DNA of 64,000 nt, from positions 248,001 to 312,000 of the forward strand of contig QANY01004768.1 in the NCBI GenBank assembly GCA_003255025.1, written 5' to 3'. The notes beneath the pieces are model-generated. The model saw only the letters and a list, made by a program, of their open reading frames with translations. It ran no database searches and was not told the DNA's origin. Made by a program: the position numbers and the translations under genes. Position 1 is the stretch's first letter, and every line of letters begins with the position of its first letter. The stretch is from Datisca glomerata (Eukaryota > Streptophyta > Magnoliopsida > Cucurbitales > Datiscaceae). This document shows, piece by piece, positions 35,886 through 48,045 of the stretch.

Positions 35886-36774
35886 ATGCTCTGTTCTACC
35901 CCAACAAACTTCAGGATTGTAAGCTTTTTATACAGATGTGAGCAGATATAAGCAATGATTCTCCTTCGTTGTTAATGGATACCACTAGTGGTTTAAACAC
36001 GGCATCTAATGGGATGGGACCCATGTAGACATTCTTGTCAATCATATTTTGACTATGCCAATTCTAGATTTTGTCGTTGCCATGAATCCTTAAATTAACA
36101 AGAAATTCCTCAAATGATCATCATCCTAGCTAGAGGGTGATTACACCAATGACCAGAAATGCCAGCCAATCATGTGCTTCTAACAGAATAGCTCGAGTCA
36201 TGACTCCTAATCATGTGAGGAAAAGCCATTCCTCACCACTGACGTAAAACTAATTAGCTAGTGTGATGGATGATAATTAATTTAATTTGTATAAGTTAAG
36301 AAACAGTATATTCCACCAATCATATCTAATTTTATTATCATTTGCTTATCATACAGTATATGTTGATTGATCCACATCAGCGGTCATCTGACAATGACAC
36401 AGTACATTCCAATGGAACAACGTTTGATACAATAAACCTGGCTTCCCATATACGGTCACTCTTTACCTCTGCTCATCTTTGTTCATATGGCTGCAATTTA
36501 CAAGCAAGCAGTTCACTTCTAAAGAGAATTACACATTATAGTCCAAGCTCTTTTGTGGGTTTCTTCAATGGAAGAGCATCCATCTCCTACCATTACAGCC
36601 ATTAACTGCTTGGCACAAGAGGAAGAAGATCAAAAGAGTAAGAAACTGAGAAATTATATTCCTTTCGTATACTTTTGAAGAACATCAGTTATACAACTCT
36701 ACATCAATACTTTCTTTTCCCATCGTGGTCTATCAGCCAAAATATTTTCTTTAAATGGTGTCAACTTATTAATG
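35886..36774. other. Intergenic: lipase promoter side and 3' UTR of next gene
   Basis: Upstream DNA of the minus-strand lipase, then the 3' UTR of the minus-strand membrane-protein gene. A plus-strand 87-codon frame at 36342-36605 has no support. Confidence 0.5.
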
Positions 36775-38411
36775 CTAACAAGATTGATGAGTTTCTTTAG
36801 AGCTTTTTGAGACAGGAGCATCCTTTATTGTCTTTCCACATGTTTTAGCAGCACTTTCTGGCATTCTTGATCGAGTTGAAGGCCTTCTGAGAAACTGAAA
36901 CTGCCATCCTTTAGGTTTTATTTGCCAGAGTAATTGCCACCTTTTCGGTGTTATCTGCCCCAGCAATTTCATCTGCTCTCTTCTAAATTGCCTATTTGCA
37001 TACCATCTTCCGCCTCGCCAACCCAATCCATATCTAAATTTCAACATCACCAGAAATAAGCATCAATGATTCTAGCCTGGACGTAAATAAATCAAAAGGA
37101 AGTTTTTCCAGCTAAAGACTTCAACTGAAATTAAGAACTCAATAATTCTATCCTTAAATGGCTTGTTTTATCTTATAAAAGAAATTTGTGCTTCCTATTT
37201 AATCCCATGTACACCCTTTTCTACGGTGAATTTCTACATAGTTCTCGTTGTCCGATCCAATTAGAACTCCAATTAGTCTCCTACAGAATTTAGACTCACT
37301 ACACTACTTAATTAGGTAAACGAAAAAAGAAGTAATCATATTCTCTAACGGCAGGGTCGTACCCGATAACTAAAGTGGTTCCTGCTGTTGCAATACATGC
37401 AGGAGTACTGAAATTCCCGGAATTTACTATCTCTCTAACTTCAGAGTGCTCAAGAAGATGCTTGTTATTCATCTGTCACAAAACAATAACTTAAACCGGA
37501 AAAGAAAATCAATTCAAATGAAATACTCAGAATAGGATATGCTAATTCGACAGATATAATATGGTATGCACCTACTATGGATTATTTCCTTAGTAAAAAT
37601 GATGCACATATTCAAACTGTCATTGTGGAGATATTGCAACGCATTATCAATGCAAGCATGAAGAATCAGAGATAACTTACAACTTTTTCGATTGACTCCA
37701 GCCTTTTATCAACTTGAGCATCATGAAAATGGCGTAAGGAATATCCTGCAGCACAATATGTAAGACCCAAATTAGAATTCAGCCTAAAAGAGTCATCAAT
37801 TTTAGATAACAGAATTATAGCTTAACTAAAACCACAAGTACGGCCAAACGATATCATATTTAAGGACATTAATGGTCTCACTCTGCTCTCGAGTCTAGAC
37901 TATCATGGAGACTCATATAACATTTCGAGAAGTCACTCCACTCTGACTCCCCTTAAAGGCTTAATTCTGAAATAGTTATTCCTAATTTCACCTTTAATTA
38001 CTCCGATCAGTTTCTCTCAAAATAATCGAATTCATGTATAACAGTGCATAACAACAATGAAAACGACAGAGCATAACAGTTCTCACCAATCCAAGCGGTA
38101 GCAACAGATGCTATTGAAGTTCCAACTGTGAAAACCACCCTATGCCTTTCAAATGTATCCTAAAAACACAAAAGGCCAAACAAAATTATTCAAAAAATGG
38201 AACCCCACAAACCGCATCAAATCAAACAAAGAATGATCCGTAAAGAACAACTTAAACCACCTAGTAAACCGAAAAATTATGAAAAAGAGAGAACCTTGGT
38301 GGAAAAGTAAGTATCTTGAATTGCAGCCCATGAATTCAGAGCCTTTTTCTTCAACCTGGGACCTGCCACAGAACCCATAAATGGGGTACCTGAGCTTCTC
38401 AGTCGCTGCAT
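36775..38411 (-). CDS. Unknown small membrane protein with a Trp-Gln-rich basic tail (5 exons, 207 aa)
   Basis: Exons on the minus strand: 38411-38295, 38159-38087, 37745-37681, 37472-37363, 37033-36775; GT-AG introns, 624 nt in phase. The N-terminus (MQRLRSSGTPF) is basic and Ser-rich with no acidic residue, like an organelle-targeting peptide. Two hydrophobic segments are predicted: ~46-65 (VVFTVGTSIASVATAWIG) and ~107-125 (STPACIATAGTTLVIGYG). A GWRGGRWYANRQFRREQ basic stretch and repeated K-x-WQ units (KRWQLLWQIKPKGWQFQF, ~152-169) follow. I do not recognise a named family. Consistent splice phases and residue conservation style argue that it is a real gene. A second in-frame ATG (MGSVAG, residue 12) is an alternative start. 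Mitochondrial or plastid membrane location is inference. Confidence 0.75.
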
Positions 38412-38739
38412 AGGCGCCTTAACCCCGACCAATTGAGATAATCTAATCGGTGAGCTAAGTTTTACTGATTAGGAGCCAACTTTCCAAGGAACCAAACCCC
38501 GTTCCTCGGAGGGAAAAGGGTTTAGTTTAGACTCTTTTCTCTGTTCGTTTTATTTTTTTTTCTCCTCTTTCTCGGTTCTCCATAACTTGCCAAATACGTA
38601 AATTTGTTCAACGATTTTGAACCGTTCATCTCGAGGTTGAATGATGATGAACGAAGGAAACATATTTTGGGATCATTGGATATAATATCTTTGTTTTCTC
38701 TGTTTTGGCTGGGCTCTTTCTATTGGGTTGTCAATCGAA
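38412..38739. other. Upstream region of the membrane-protein gene
   Basis: Promoter and 5' UTR side of the minus-strand gene; includes a T- and CT-rich tract near 38530-38580. No separate gene seen. Confidence 0.45.
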
Positions 38740-38747
38740 CTAAGTTG

Positions 38748-39961
38748 TAGAGTATTCAAAAACCGTTCACACAGTTTAATCGGGATTGGTTTGAACTAAA
38801 ATTGATTGGTCTAGACAATTTTTTTGGTTAATGGTTGGTTCGGTCCTCCTTTTAGAGAGGATTGAAATTTTCAGCCGGTCTAGAATTTTTGTTAGTTTTG
38901 GACCGCTCCGACCGAACTGACTGTATATTATACATATTAGGGTTTTAGGTTAAATGTCCATGTCTCCCTCTCGCCTCCTCTTGACTCTCCTTCTCCCTCC
39001 CTCTCGCCTCTTCTCGACTCTCTTTCTCCCTCAGCCATCACGACTCTGCCTCTCGCCTCTCCCTCAGCCCTCATGACTCTACCTCTCGCCTCTCCCTCTC
39101 CCTCAGCTCAGTCCCTCCTCACTTTCTCTCTCTCTCCCACAAATCTCTCTCTCTCTCTCACACTCGCAAATCTCTCTCAAAGCTCTCTCTCTGAGATCTG
39201 AGACATTCTCCTTCAAGTTCTGCCTCAGATCTCAGACGTTTCATCTCTCCTCACTCTCCCTCGTCTCAAATCTGAGACGTTCTCGAAGCTTCTCAAATTC
39301 GAGCAACCCCTCATTCTCTTTCTTCTGTCCTTCACGACTTCATGTTCTACACTAAAGCTTCAGGAAAATCAGTTGCGTCATGGATCTGAAATGATGATGG
39401 TTTATTCGTGTTCGATGGTCTGTGAAGGAGGTCGAGAGTTTGTTCAGGTCTGGTCTGTTTATGCGTGATTTTGTTTTTGTTTCAGTTTATTGTAAAACAG
39501 GTATTTAGATTGTAAATAGCTCTGATCTGTATAATTTTATTTTTGTTTCAGATTTTTATGATTTTGAGTTGAACTTTTGGTAATCTGGTATCTATATAAC
39601 TTTTGGTAATCTGATATTTGTATGTTTTTTAGTTGAACTTTTGATTTACATAGTGTAATGCTGATTTAGTTGATTTAGTTGGTTTATTCTAGATTTGTTT
39701 TAGTTGATTTTAGTTGATATATGTTCATGAATGAGTTCTAAATAATTGATTTTAGTTGATTTAATTGATAAAATAGAGTGAGACAAAAGGCTCAGTCTTT
39801 GGGCCGTAAAATCCGTTCGATTCGATCGTTGATGTTCAATCTGGATGGATTGGATTTTTTATAGTGTTATGGTTGGTTCGGTCCTCCATATAGGAGGCTG
39901 TTTTCCGTCTGGTCTAGTTTTTCTCCAAAAATCCGGTCAAACCGACCGTTGAACACCCGTA
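38748..39961. mobile_element. Non-autonomous hAT-type transposon (1214 bp)
   Basis: Flanked by a perfect 8-bp direct repeat CTAAGTTG (38740-38747 and 39962-39969), the size made by hAT transposases. Ends are short imperfect inverted repeats: TAGAGTATTCAAA on the left, and TACGGGTGTTCAAC as the reverse complement of the right end. Subterminal regions share GGTTGGTTCGGTCCTCC (near 38833 and 39872) and many CCG/ACCG words, typical of hAT subterminal motifs. The interior has a pyrimidine-rich CTCTCC tract (38960-39310) and no transposase frame. Confidence 0.85.
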
Positions 39962-39969
39962 CTAAGTTG

Positions 39970-40849
39970 TGGTCATTTTTAATAAAATACACTATTACCC
40001 TCAACTTTGCCCTGAGTTACTATTACTAATACTAATAATCAACCATGTCGCAAAATTAATAAAAATAGTCAGAAGTATAAAAAAAAAATACTCACGGCAC
40101 AAATTTCAGACAAATTTCAGAAAAACATTGACACTCAAAAAAGATTTCGGCACCCACAGAAATTTACTTACAATTGATGATTGTATATATAATATATATA
40201 AAATCTTTGAAAATTTCTACGGTATATTTTATATATACCTTATCTTATATAAACTTTCTATACATTACACTCATCAAATTTCAGTAGACGGGGACTTCAT
40301 TTTTTGCACCGATTTTTTTTTCTGAATAGCAGATGGCTAGTTTTTCTTTTTGTTTTATATTTAACTATTTTTGTTGTTTCTAAAGTTGGCACATTCTTGA
40401 TGGTTCTCCTTTGACGATGATGTGATTTTATATGCTTTAAGCCCAATTTAACTCAATTTTGAGCACATGATCGTTGTGTTGCTTAATTACAAATTACCGA
40501 CGGACTTTTAAATAAAGATTATATTATTTATGTTTTTAAATTTAAGAGACTAAATGTCTATTTCTAAAATTTTGGGCCAAAAATATTTAATGACCAAAAG
40601 TATGGGGTATTGTAGGTTTTTACCCAAAGATTTTTATGTATAAAGATTTAGATAGATAACCAAACTCAAAACTAGGTGGCGAAAATAAGAGGTTAATAAT
40701 CTATGTAATTCCATCTCATCTCGACTACATTTTCTTTCTTTTCTTAGGCACAGGATGCAAAATTTGAGAGAAAATGGGCTAAATAAAACCCGGTATACAT
40801 ATATATGAAATTAACATTCTCTTGTGTTCAAAAGAATAAAAAGTCATGC
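39970..40849. other. Intergenic, AT-rich, no gene supported
   Basis: A 118-codon plus-strand frame (39969-40325) is extremely Ile/Tyr/Lys/Phe-rich, as random AT-rich DNA gives, and shows no domain. Confidence 0.5.
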
Positions 40850-40859
40850 TTTTTTTATT

Positions 40860-41175
40860 GGATAATATTTCCTTGACTTGATCAGAATGAGTTTTTCCTA
40901 ATCGCGCATAATAAAAAAGTCATCTACTATTATTTTAATATTTAATTTAAGTTGTGTTGAGTCAAATTAAATATTATAATTTTAGTGAAACCTACTATAA
41001 CTTTAATTAAGTATTAAATAAAAGCTAATATGACACGTTGTTTTTCTTATTCAGTCTCGTTAGGGGTGAGGAGGAGGTTCTCCTAAGCTAATATGACACG
41101 TGGTCTTTTCTTATTGAGTCTCGTCAGGGGTGAGGAAGAGGCTCTCCTGATTTGATGATGAGAGAAGTATTATCC
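40860..41175. mobile_element. Mutator-type MITE, copy A (316 bp, internal duplication)
   Basis: Terminal inverted repeats GGATAATATTTCC on the left and GGATAATACTTCTC as the reverse complement of the right end. Flanked by TTTTTTATT (40851-40859) and TTTTTTATG (41176-41184), 8 of 9 identical. The interior matches the element at 54273-54508 (TTTAATATTTAATTTAA, then TAACTTTAATTAAGTATTA, then CTCTCCTGAT). A 63-bp tandem duplication beginning GCTAATATGACACGT (41024 and 41087) explains its greater length. Confidence 0.75.
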
Positions 41176-41184
41176 TTTTTTATG

Positions 41185-43860
41185 ATCAAAATTTACAATT
41201 AATTACTTTTTTTAATTCATTAGCATTGAATAAGTACCGGTTATTGAGTTGATTTGAACTATTAAAAATATTAGACAAATGAATTAAAAATAATTTCTCT
41301 TATTTGTCAAACATGAGAGTATCTGAATTTATATACGTGAGACTTATCACATATGTCTGTTTTCTATTTGGAAACATTAAAGACACTAGATTTTGATTAA
41401 AGTAAGAATAATGCACAATAATGGGTTCACATGTCTGACATAACTCGTAATAAAAGGACCCTCTCTAATGTGGGGAATTTTTTTCCGGTATGGATGCTAG
41501 GATTAATCCAGGTCGTAGGATCTGGTCAGGTTAATCCTAACTGTTAGATCAGTTGGATTAAATCATTTTACAACTGGAGGTACAAGTTGCAGGTTGCTTC
41601 ACTAAAATTTTCAAAAATTTTATTTTTACCTCAATCTTCCTTAAAAAACTTCACCAAAATTTAAAAAATCTACTTTTCACCCTAATCTTCCATTGAAAGA
41701 TTCATTAAATTTGTTTTAAATTATATTTTCACTCCAAACTTTCTTGAGAAGGTTTACCAAATTTTTGGCAAATCTCATTTTCGCCTAAGCTTCATTCGAG
41801 GGATCCCTAAACTCACTATACTCATCAGCTCTCTCTCTTCTTCGTAGCTCTTTCTCGTCGTCCAGCTCTCTTTACTTTTATTATCGGTGCTATCTCTGTC
41901 GTCGGCTCTCTCTATATCATCTGTTGTCTCTGTCGTCGGCTCTCTCTCTCTCTACATGACTTAGGGTTTTGTTCATGAGCAACCTCTTGCAAGCAAAGTC
42001 TCTCTCTGATGGTCATCTCTCTCTCAGACCTCACGAGTTCACCTTAGAGTTGCTGACATCGCCAAGAAGTCGTCGGCACCATGAAGGCTACCGTTGCCTC
42101 GACCAAGCACCCAAAGCCCAAATTTGATCTCACCTCCTCCGATCTATAGGTTTGCAGCAAGAATAAAGCATAGATGGTGGATGTGAGGAAGATGGAGTTT
42201 TGACGGCTAAAGGAGCATTTGGGTAAAGCTTTAACCTGTAATTTCTTCTTATTTTTGTTATTTTAGAGATGAAATATTTGTTGTCAATAACATGGGAACG
42301 GTTACTTTTAGAGTGGTGATCAATGTAAATCTAAAGTCTTAAAGTGGTTTGCAAGAACTCAACTTGATCTTGAATCTGGAAAGTTCTAATAAGTGATATG
42401 TTTTAGAGGTTGTGAACTTCAATGTTGTAATGCACCTTTGTGGTATACTATATTTTGCTATGTAAGGCAAAAGATTTTATTTAATTTCTTTAAGCAATCC
42501 AGGTAAAACCAGCAAGAACAGGTTCAAGCATTAGTCTTACAGTTGCATATGATGTGGTTGATGTCATTGGAAAAGCAGATAAAATAATTCTAGAGATACT
42601 CCATTTTCAAATATATGATATTCTAAGGAGTGAGGTGTGAGTCTTACCTCAAAAGTATATTTGCATTGTTTCTAGTTCATTAAAATAATTGTTGGATTTT
42701 TTAATATTTTGAATGACTATGTGGAGCTTCAATTTCATGGTAGTGTTTAATAATTTTTACACACATTAAACAGGTAAACTAGGAAGGGTGTTGTATCTCA
42801 TTTTGTAGGTTGGGTGTTCTCATTCAATTTTTAAATGACTTTCATCTTGCCATTAAGCTGTCTAAAAAATTCATTTTACAGGTTGAGTTTTCTCATTCAA
42901 ACATCATTTGGATCATTATTAATCGTGCATGTTTGCGATTCCCCAATCTTGCATTATTTAGTAGTTCAAGAAATTTTCCTAGACCATCAAGTGCATCGAA
43001 GCCTAGTAAAGCATTGTCTAGCTTCAAAGACATAAAAAAAATGTTTTTGTTCTATAAAATTGTAGATTAGTCTATAAAATAGTATATCAACTAGGCAAGT
43101 GAAGGAAATGACCTCTGATGTGTGCCCTCCGAAAATGGTACATCTGATTAATATATACACTGTTTATATACTAATATACAATTCTATGACTTCAAAATAA
43201 TTTGGTCTCCTCTATCTGCCTGTCAATGCTACCCAAGTATATTGTATGGATTTTTGCACCTGTAAATAGTACATTTGATATGCAATTAGGAAAAAAAAGG
43301 TTATTTCTATGATTTAATTTACACACGACTACTGAGAGAGAAGTTTTTCACGTGACATTTTTCATTCTTGTTTGTTAAGGTAGACTTGTTACACTTTGCT
43401 TCCCTATGTACATTTGGGAAGACTTTAGATCATTCTAGGACACAGATGAGTTCTATATAACTTTGATCATTTATGCTTTGGTTGTCTCACATGATATTGA
43501 AAGCAGGGTATTAGGGTAATTAAAAGTCCTGAATATGCTAGTGAATGTTGAGTTCATGTTGGGTTCATTTTAATTTGTCTGGTATTTATTTATTTATTTT
43601 GATTTTAGCTCTCCCTCATTTTCTTTATATAGAACCAGTCATTTCCATCAATTTCAAGTCCTATATTAATGCTTAATATATAAATTTCTTTCTTTTGTGT
43701 TTGATGATAAGTTAGAAGCTTACATTTTTTAGCGTAAACTTTATTTTGACTGAAATATGCTCCTTGATGGCTATTTAAGTTGGTTGTATTACAATCAACT
43801 GTGATTTTTTCTCTTCAAGCCAAATGTTTCATTTATAAATATATTATAATTTGTAATAAT
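41185..43860. other. Intergenic with gene-like debris, no intact gene
   Basis: 41.8-42.2 kb is CT-rich with a gene-like 5' part and a short frame starting ATGAAGGCTACCGTTGCC (~42080) that stops after about 23 codons. 42.5-43.05 kb holds exon-like scraps (for example a frame reading KPARTGSSISLTVAYDVVDV near 42505). No domain was recognised and the pieces do not join. This may be a decayed captured or duplicated gene. Confidence 0.35.
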
Positions 43861-43912
43861 GGTGTGTGTGTGTGTGTGTGCGCGCGCGCGCGTGTGTGTG
43901 TGTGTGTGTGTG
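43861..43912 (+). repeat. (GT)n(GC)n(GT)n microsatellite
   Basis: About 50 bp of uninterrupted alternating purine-pyrimidine sequence: GT units, then a GC block, then GT units. Confidence 0.95.
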
Positions 43913-44209
43913 AGATCGAAGAGAGCTTGAAGAAATGAAAGGCCCCCAACGAAGAGTACATCAGAGATGAAAAACGCATCGCAACTTGATCCTGAGGGTA
44001 AAAAAGATGCAGCTAAAAATATACGTTGAAAAATAGCAGGGGGTTTTAAATTAGGTTATATCTGTAGTAAGAATGTATCGTGCTCTGTGAAAATATTTGT
44101 GTAGTTATGTACATAAGTAATTTTGAAGTGTGTTTAGAAGGGATTTGTAACGAAAAAAAAAAAGCGATACTAATGAATGAGATATTTCTTTTAAAAAGAA
44201 TTTAAATTG

Positions 44210-44770
44210 ATTTTTTATGTGTTAACGAATTTATTAAGTGTGTAAAAAAATGGTTAAGTGCATGAAAATATGACTAAGTGCATCAAAATAAATACATGAA
44301 AATGTCAAAATGTGACAATAGCCAAGTGCATCAAAAATAAGTTTGTGAAAATGACTAAATGTGTGAAAATGGTTAAATCGGTTAAGTGTATGAACATTAC
44401 TAAATTTGTATAATGGTCAAGTGTAGAAAAACCGCCGGTATAGAACCAAAAACCGCCAGTATAGATAAAACTGTGAAAATTGTTCAGTGTGTGAAAATAA
44501 GCAAGTTTGTGAAAATGACTAAGTGTGTGTAAATGACTAAGCGTAAAAAAAATTTTAAGTGTGTGAAGACCAAGTGTGTGAATATAGCTAAGTGTGTAAA
44601 AAATGACTAAGTGTGTGAAAAAGATAAATGCAAGGCATAATTTTATGAGAGGGAGAGAGAGATCTAGAGTTTATAAGTATATGGAATGCATAATTGTGTG
44701 AAATCAATATGTATGCATAAGTGTGAATATATGGCTAAGTGCATGAGAATAACTAAGTATCAAAACAAGT
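44210..44770 (+). repeat. Degenerate minisatellite, ~18-20-bp unit
   Basis: Loose reiteration of AAGTGTGTGAAAATGACT with many variants. Copies are diverged and irregularly spaced. Confidence 0.75.
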
Positions 44771-45604
44771 AGGACTAAACACCACAATGGAGACCTAAAC
44801 ACCATCACTACATGGTGAGTCTACTGGGATCGGTAAGTTTTAAAATTAATTAAAAAATAAGTTTGAACCACGAACAGTTTGTGGATGGAATATAAAAAAA
44901 TTTAATTAACTTATTTAATCAAATTAAATAATTTAAAATCAAACAACGTGCGATTATACATATACAATATAAATGGGAAGATAAGGTTAGACATAATTTT
45001 TCACCTATACTTTGTAACAGAGAATTTCTGAACTGACAAAATTTCTTCAAGCGTTCTTCGTGTTCTTCAAGCTTTGGGATCCAAATCACGCACTTGAACT
45101 CCAATAACAATTTGTGAATTTCGTCCACTAACAACCACCCGTTAATTTCAGAAATATATCTCATGAGAATTTTGTGTAGGAATTTGAGTGTGGGCTCTCA
45201 AAACGATTGAAGGAAAAAAAAATTGAATGTTTTTCTTTCAATGCTCTCTCAATTTCGATACAATTCTAACATTGTGGAGATATACTAATTTTCAATAATT
45301 TGAATATATGAGGGTGAATTTTTAAAATTTTAAAATATATGTATATTTGTAAATATCAAAAATTAGATTTTATAAATATCTAATACCAATTTGATTGCAG
45401 GAGATAGAGAGAGATATAGATCTCATATCAGAAACAAAGAAAAATATTTTCACTGATTGATAGATTTAATTGATCATTCTCAATTAATCAATTAATCTAT
45501 TTTTAATTACTAATGATCTAATAATTAGAAAATAATAAATTAGTTAATTTCAAAACAATTAATCACACTTAACAAATTAAGTGGCATCATCCATCACATA
45601 TAAA
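44771..45604. other. Intergenic, AT-rich, no gene supported
   Basis: An 81-codon minus-strand frame (44919-45164) has no recognisable domain. The rest is AT-rich. Confidence 0.45.
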
Positions 45605-46559
45605 TGTAGGGAATATGTCTTGACACAAAAACACATTTTGATCCAATTTACTTTGTTTCTCTATTTCTGTTCTCATGAGTTATTTCTGAGACTAAATGAA
45701 TTCACATGAACAAAGCTAAGGATTCAAATACCCGACGAATTTATCTCCATAAATTCCCGACTCATTTAATTTTGACATCACACGACTTCATTATAGGTTC
45801 GATGTCGAATCAGCTCTCGATTCATGCGCGCTACTTTTTCTGTTGGTGTAAATAAACCCTTTTTATTTTCACGGTACGCATAATGTTTTAACATAATACT
45901 CACCGTGAATATAAGTAACACGAGCGGAATATAAAATTACTGTTTTACCCCTATTATTTTTATTTTCTTAACTCATTTATTGATTGTGAATAAAAAAGCC
46001 TTAATAGTGAATTGTTGTACAATTCACAAGTGTTAATCAGTGTCTCAATTCATTGAATGTCTGGCCAGATTAATTTATTCACACACTCATCAATAAAGCA
46101 TAAGGCGATATTGTTGTTTTCGCAATCCAACCATGAATTTTCATATCTGTGAATCACGTAACTCCAACTTAATTGAATTACAATTTCAACAGCCGATGTA
46201 TTGCCTGCCAATTTGAACTCACCTATTTAACATATCAAAGATTGCAACTAACTAAATCAAGTTATGTATTCAGCTCAGGCTTAAAGTAATTACGAAAATA
46301 CCCTTAAAGTGTAACAATTAAATTTAGAGCTAGGTAAACGATTTTGGGCTATAAACTAATTTGTTACCGGTCTATTCAACATGTTCATAACATATCTAGG
46401 TTAACCGTTTGAGTCTCCACTCCCTGCTCCAAGATTGACATCCATTGGTTTAACCTAACAATTATAATCGGATTCGATTGCCTAGTTACAAATGTGTGAT
46501 AAATAACTAAATACAAATAAATAGTTATTACACACTACTTTATGGACATATTCCAACAG
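45605..46559 (-). mobile_element. Probable solo LTR of a Copia-type retrotransposon (~955 bp)
   Basis: Starts TGTAGGGAATATGTC and ends GACATATTCCAACA, so it has TG...CA ends with an extended inverted match. Read on the minus strand it begins TGTTGGAATATGTCC, a form common in plant Copia LTRs. No coding region, primer site or polypurine tract lies next to it. A 5-bp target duplication is not visible (ATAAA against GAATT), so a short-TIR DNA element is the alternative. Confidence 0.45.
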
Positions 46560-46564
46560 AATTG

Positions 46565-46905
46565 CCATTAAAGACTGGCGTTTGGGTCCCAAACGCCAAT
46601 CATGACTGACGATTCGCCTATTTTGATTGCCATTTTGGGGCCTGCTGGTGGCATTGAGGCCCCAAATGTCATGGTAACAGGCATTTGGCTCGTGTCTGCT
46701 GGTGGCATTGAGGCCCTAAATGCCATGGTAACAGGCAATTGGCTCGTGTCCCGGTGACACGAGCCAAATGCCTATGTGTCTGACGTTCGGGGCCCCAACG
46801 TCCGTGTGTCTAGCGTTCAGGGCTCAAACGCCATGGTAACAGGCATTTGGCTCGTGTCTCATTGACACAGGCCAAACACCTGTGTGACTGGCGTTTGGTT
46901 CTAAT
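46565..46905. repeat. GC-rich cluster of direct and inverted repeats
   Basis: A roughly 65-bp unit built from GCTGGTGGCATTGAGGCC, CCATGGTAACAGGCA and TTTGGCTCGTGTC recurs two to three times. Parts recur inverted: AGGCAATTGGCTCGTGTC (46734-46751) can pair with GACACGAGCCAAATGCCT (46756-46773), 17 of 18 bases. A second, weaker hairpin lies at 46842-46882. Strikingly GC-rich for its surroundings. Confidence 0.85.
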
Positions 46906-47329
46906 ACTTCTTATTGGATAGTGGCACGCAGCTCAACTTCCGGAGGACGTAACTTTTGACTCGAGTGGAATCACGTGGGCCGTAAGATATTAAATCAAAG
47001 TTTATTCAGTCATTTACATGCGCAACTGGGTTTACCCGTCGCAACTCAGTTTCGGGTCCGAAATCACTATTTTTAAGTACTTTTCAGAGGCCTAAAAGTT
47101 ATTTCGGTCTTAATTTTGAAATTTTTCATAATTCTAATCTATTTAATTTTTAGGTTTTAACAATTTATTACTAAATTCAAATCTAATTTAAAATATACGT
47201 GAATATACTTGATGATAACTTTATTTGGGATTCATTTAGTATACCCTGATCAATTTTAAAAAATCAAATTTGTTGAATACCCTGCATAAAAAGGTCCTAA
47301 AAACTATTGTATTGATGCAAAAAATGAAA

Positions 47330-48045
47330 AAAATTGGTGAGCCCCACTACGTAATTGGTGAAGACCTCCGAGAATTATTAATTTGTATATATTTAGCGAA
47401 CTTCACTACGTAATTGGTGAATCCCACAACGTATTTTGGTGAACCCCCCAAGAATTATTCTTTTGTACGTAATTGGTGAACCCCTCCAAAAATTATTATT
47501 TTGTAGGTATTTAATGAATCTCACTACGTAAATGGTGAACCTAGTACGTAATTGGTGAACCCCTCTAAGAATTATTCTTTTGTACGTATTTGATGAACCC
47601 CTCTAAATTTTTTTTGTACGTATTTGATGAACCCCACTATGTAATTGGTGAACCCCCACTATATAATTTGTGAACCCCTCCAAAAATTATTATTTTGTAC
47701 GTATTTAGTAAATCTCACTACGTAAGTGGTGAACCTAGTACGTAATTGATGAACCCCTCTAAGAATTATTCTTTTGCACGTATTTGATGAACCCCTCTAA
47801 AAAAATTTTTGTACGTATTTGGTGAACCCCACTACGTAATTGGTGAAACCCACTATGTAATTTGTGAACCCCTCCAAGAATTATTCTTTTGTACGTATTT
47901 GATGAACCCGAATACATAATTGGTGAACCCAACTACGTAATTAGTGAACCCCACTACATATTTGGTGAACCCCTCCAAGAATTTTGTACGTATTTGGTGA
48001 ACTCCACTACATAATTCATGAAATTCAATACGTATTTGGTGAACA
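47330..48045 (+). repeat. Minisatellite rich in TACGTA
   Basis: Built from CTACGTAATTGGTGAACCCC (~20 bp) and AAGAATTATTCTTTTGTACG modules, combined into larger irregular units. TACGTA and GTACGT recur many times. A 76-codon minus-strand frame across it is a repeat artefact. Confidence 0.9.

Noticed and set aside
39969..40325. 118-codon plus-strand frame
   Set aside because: AT-rich composition, Ile/Tyr/Lys/Phe bias, no domain and no promoter.
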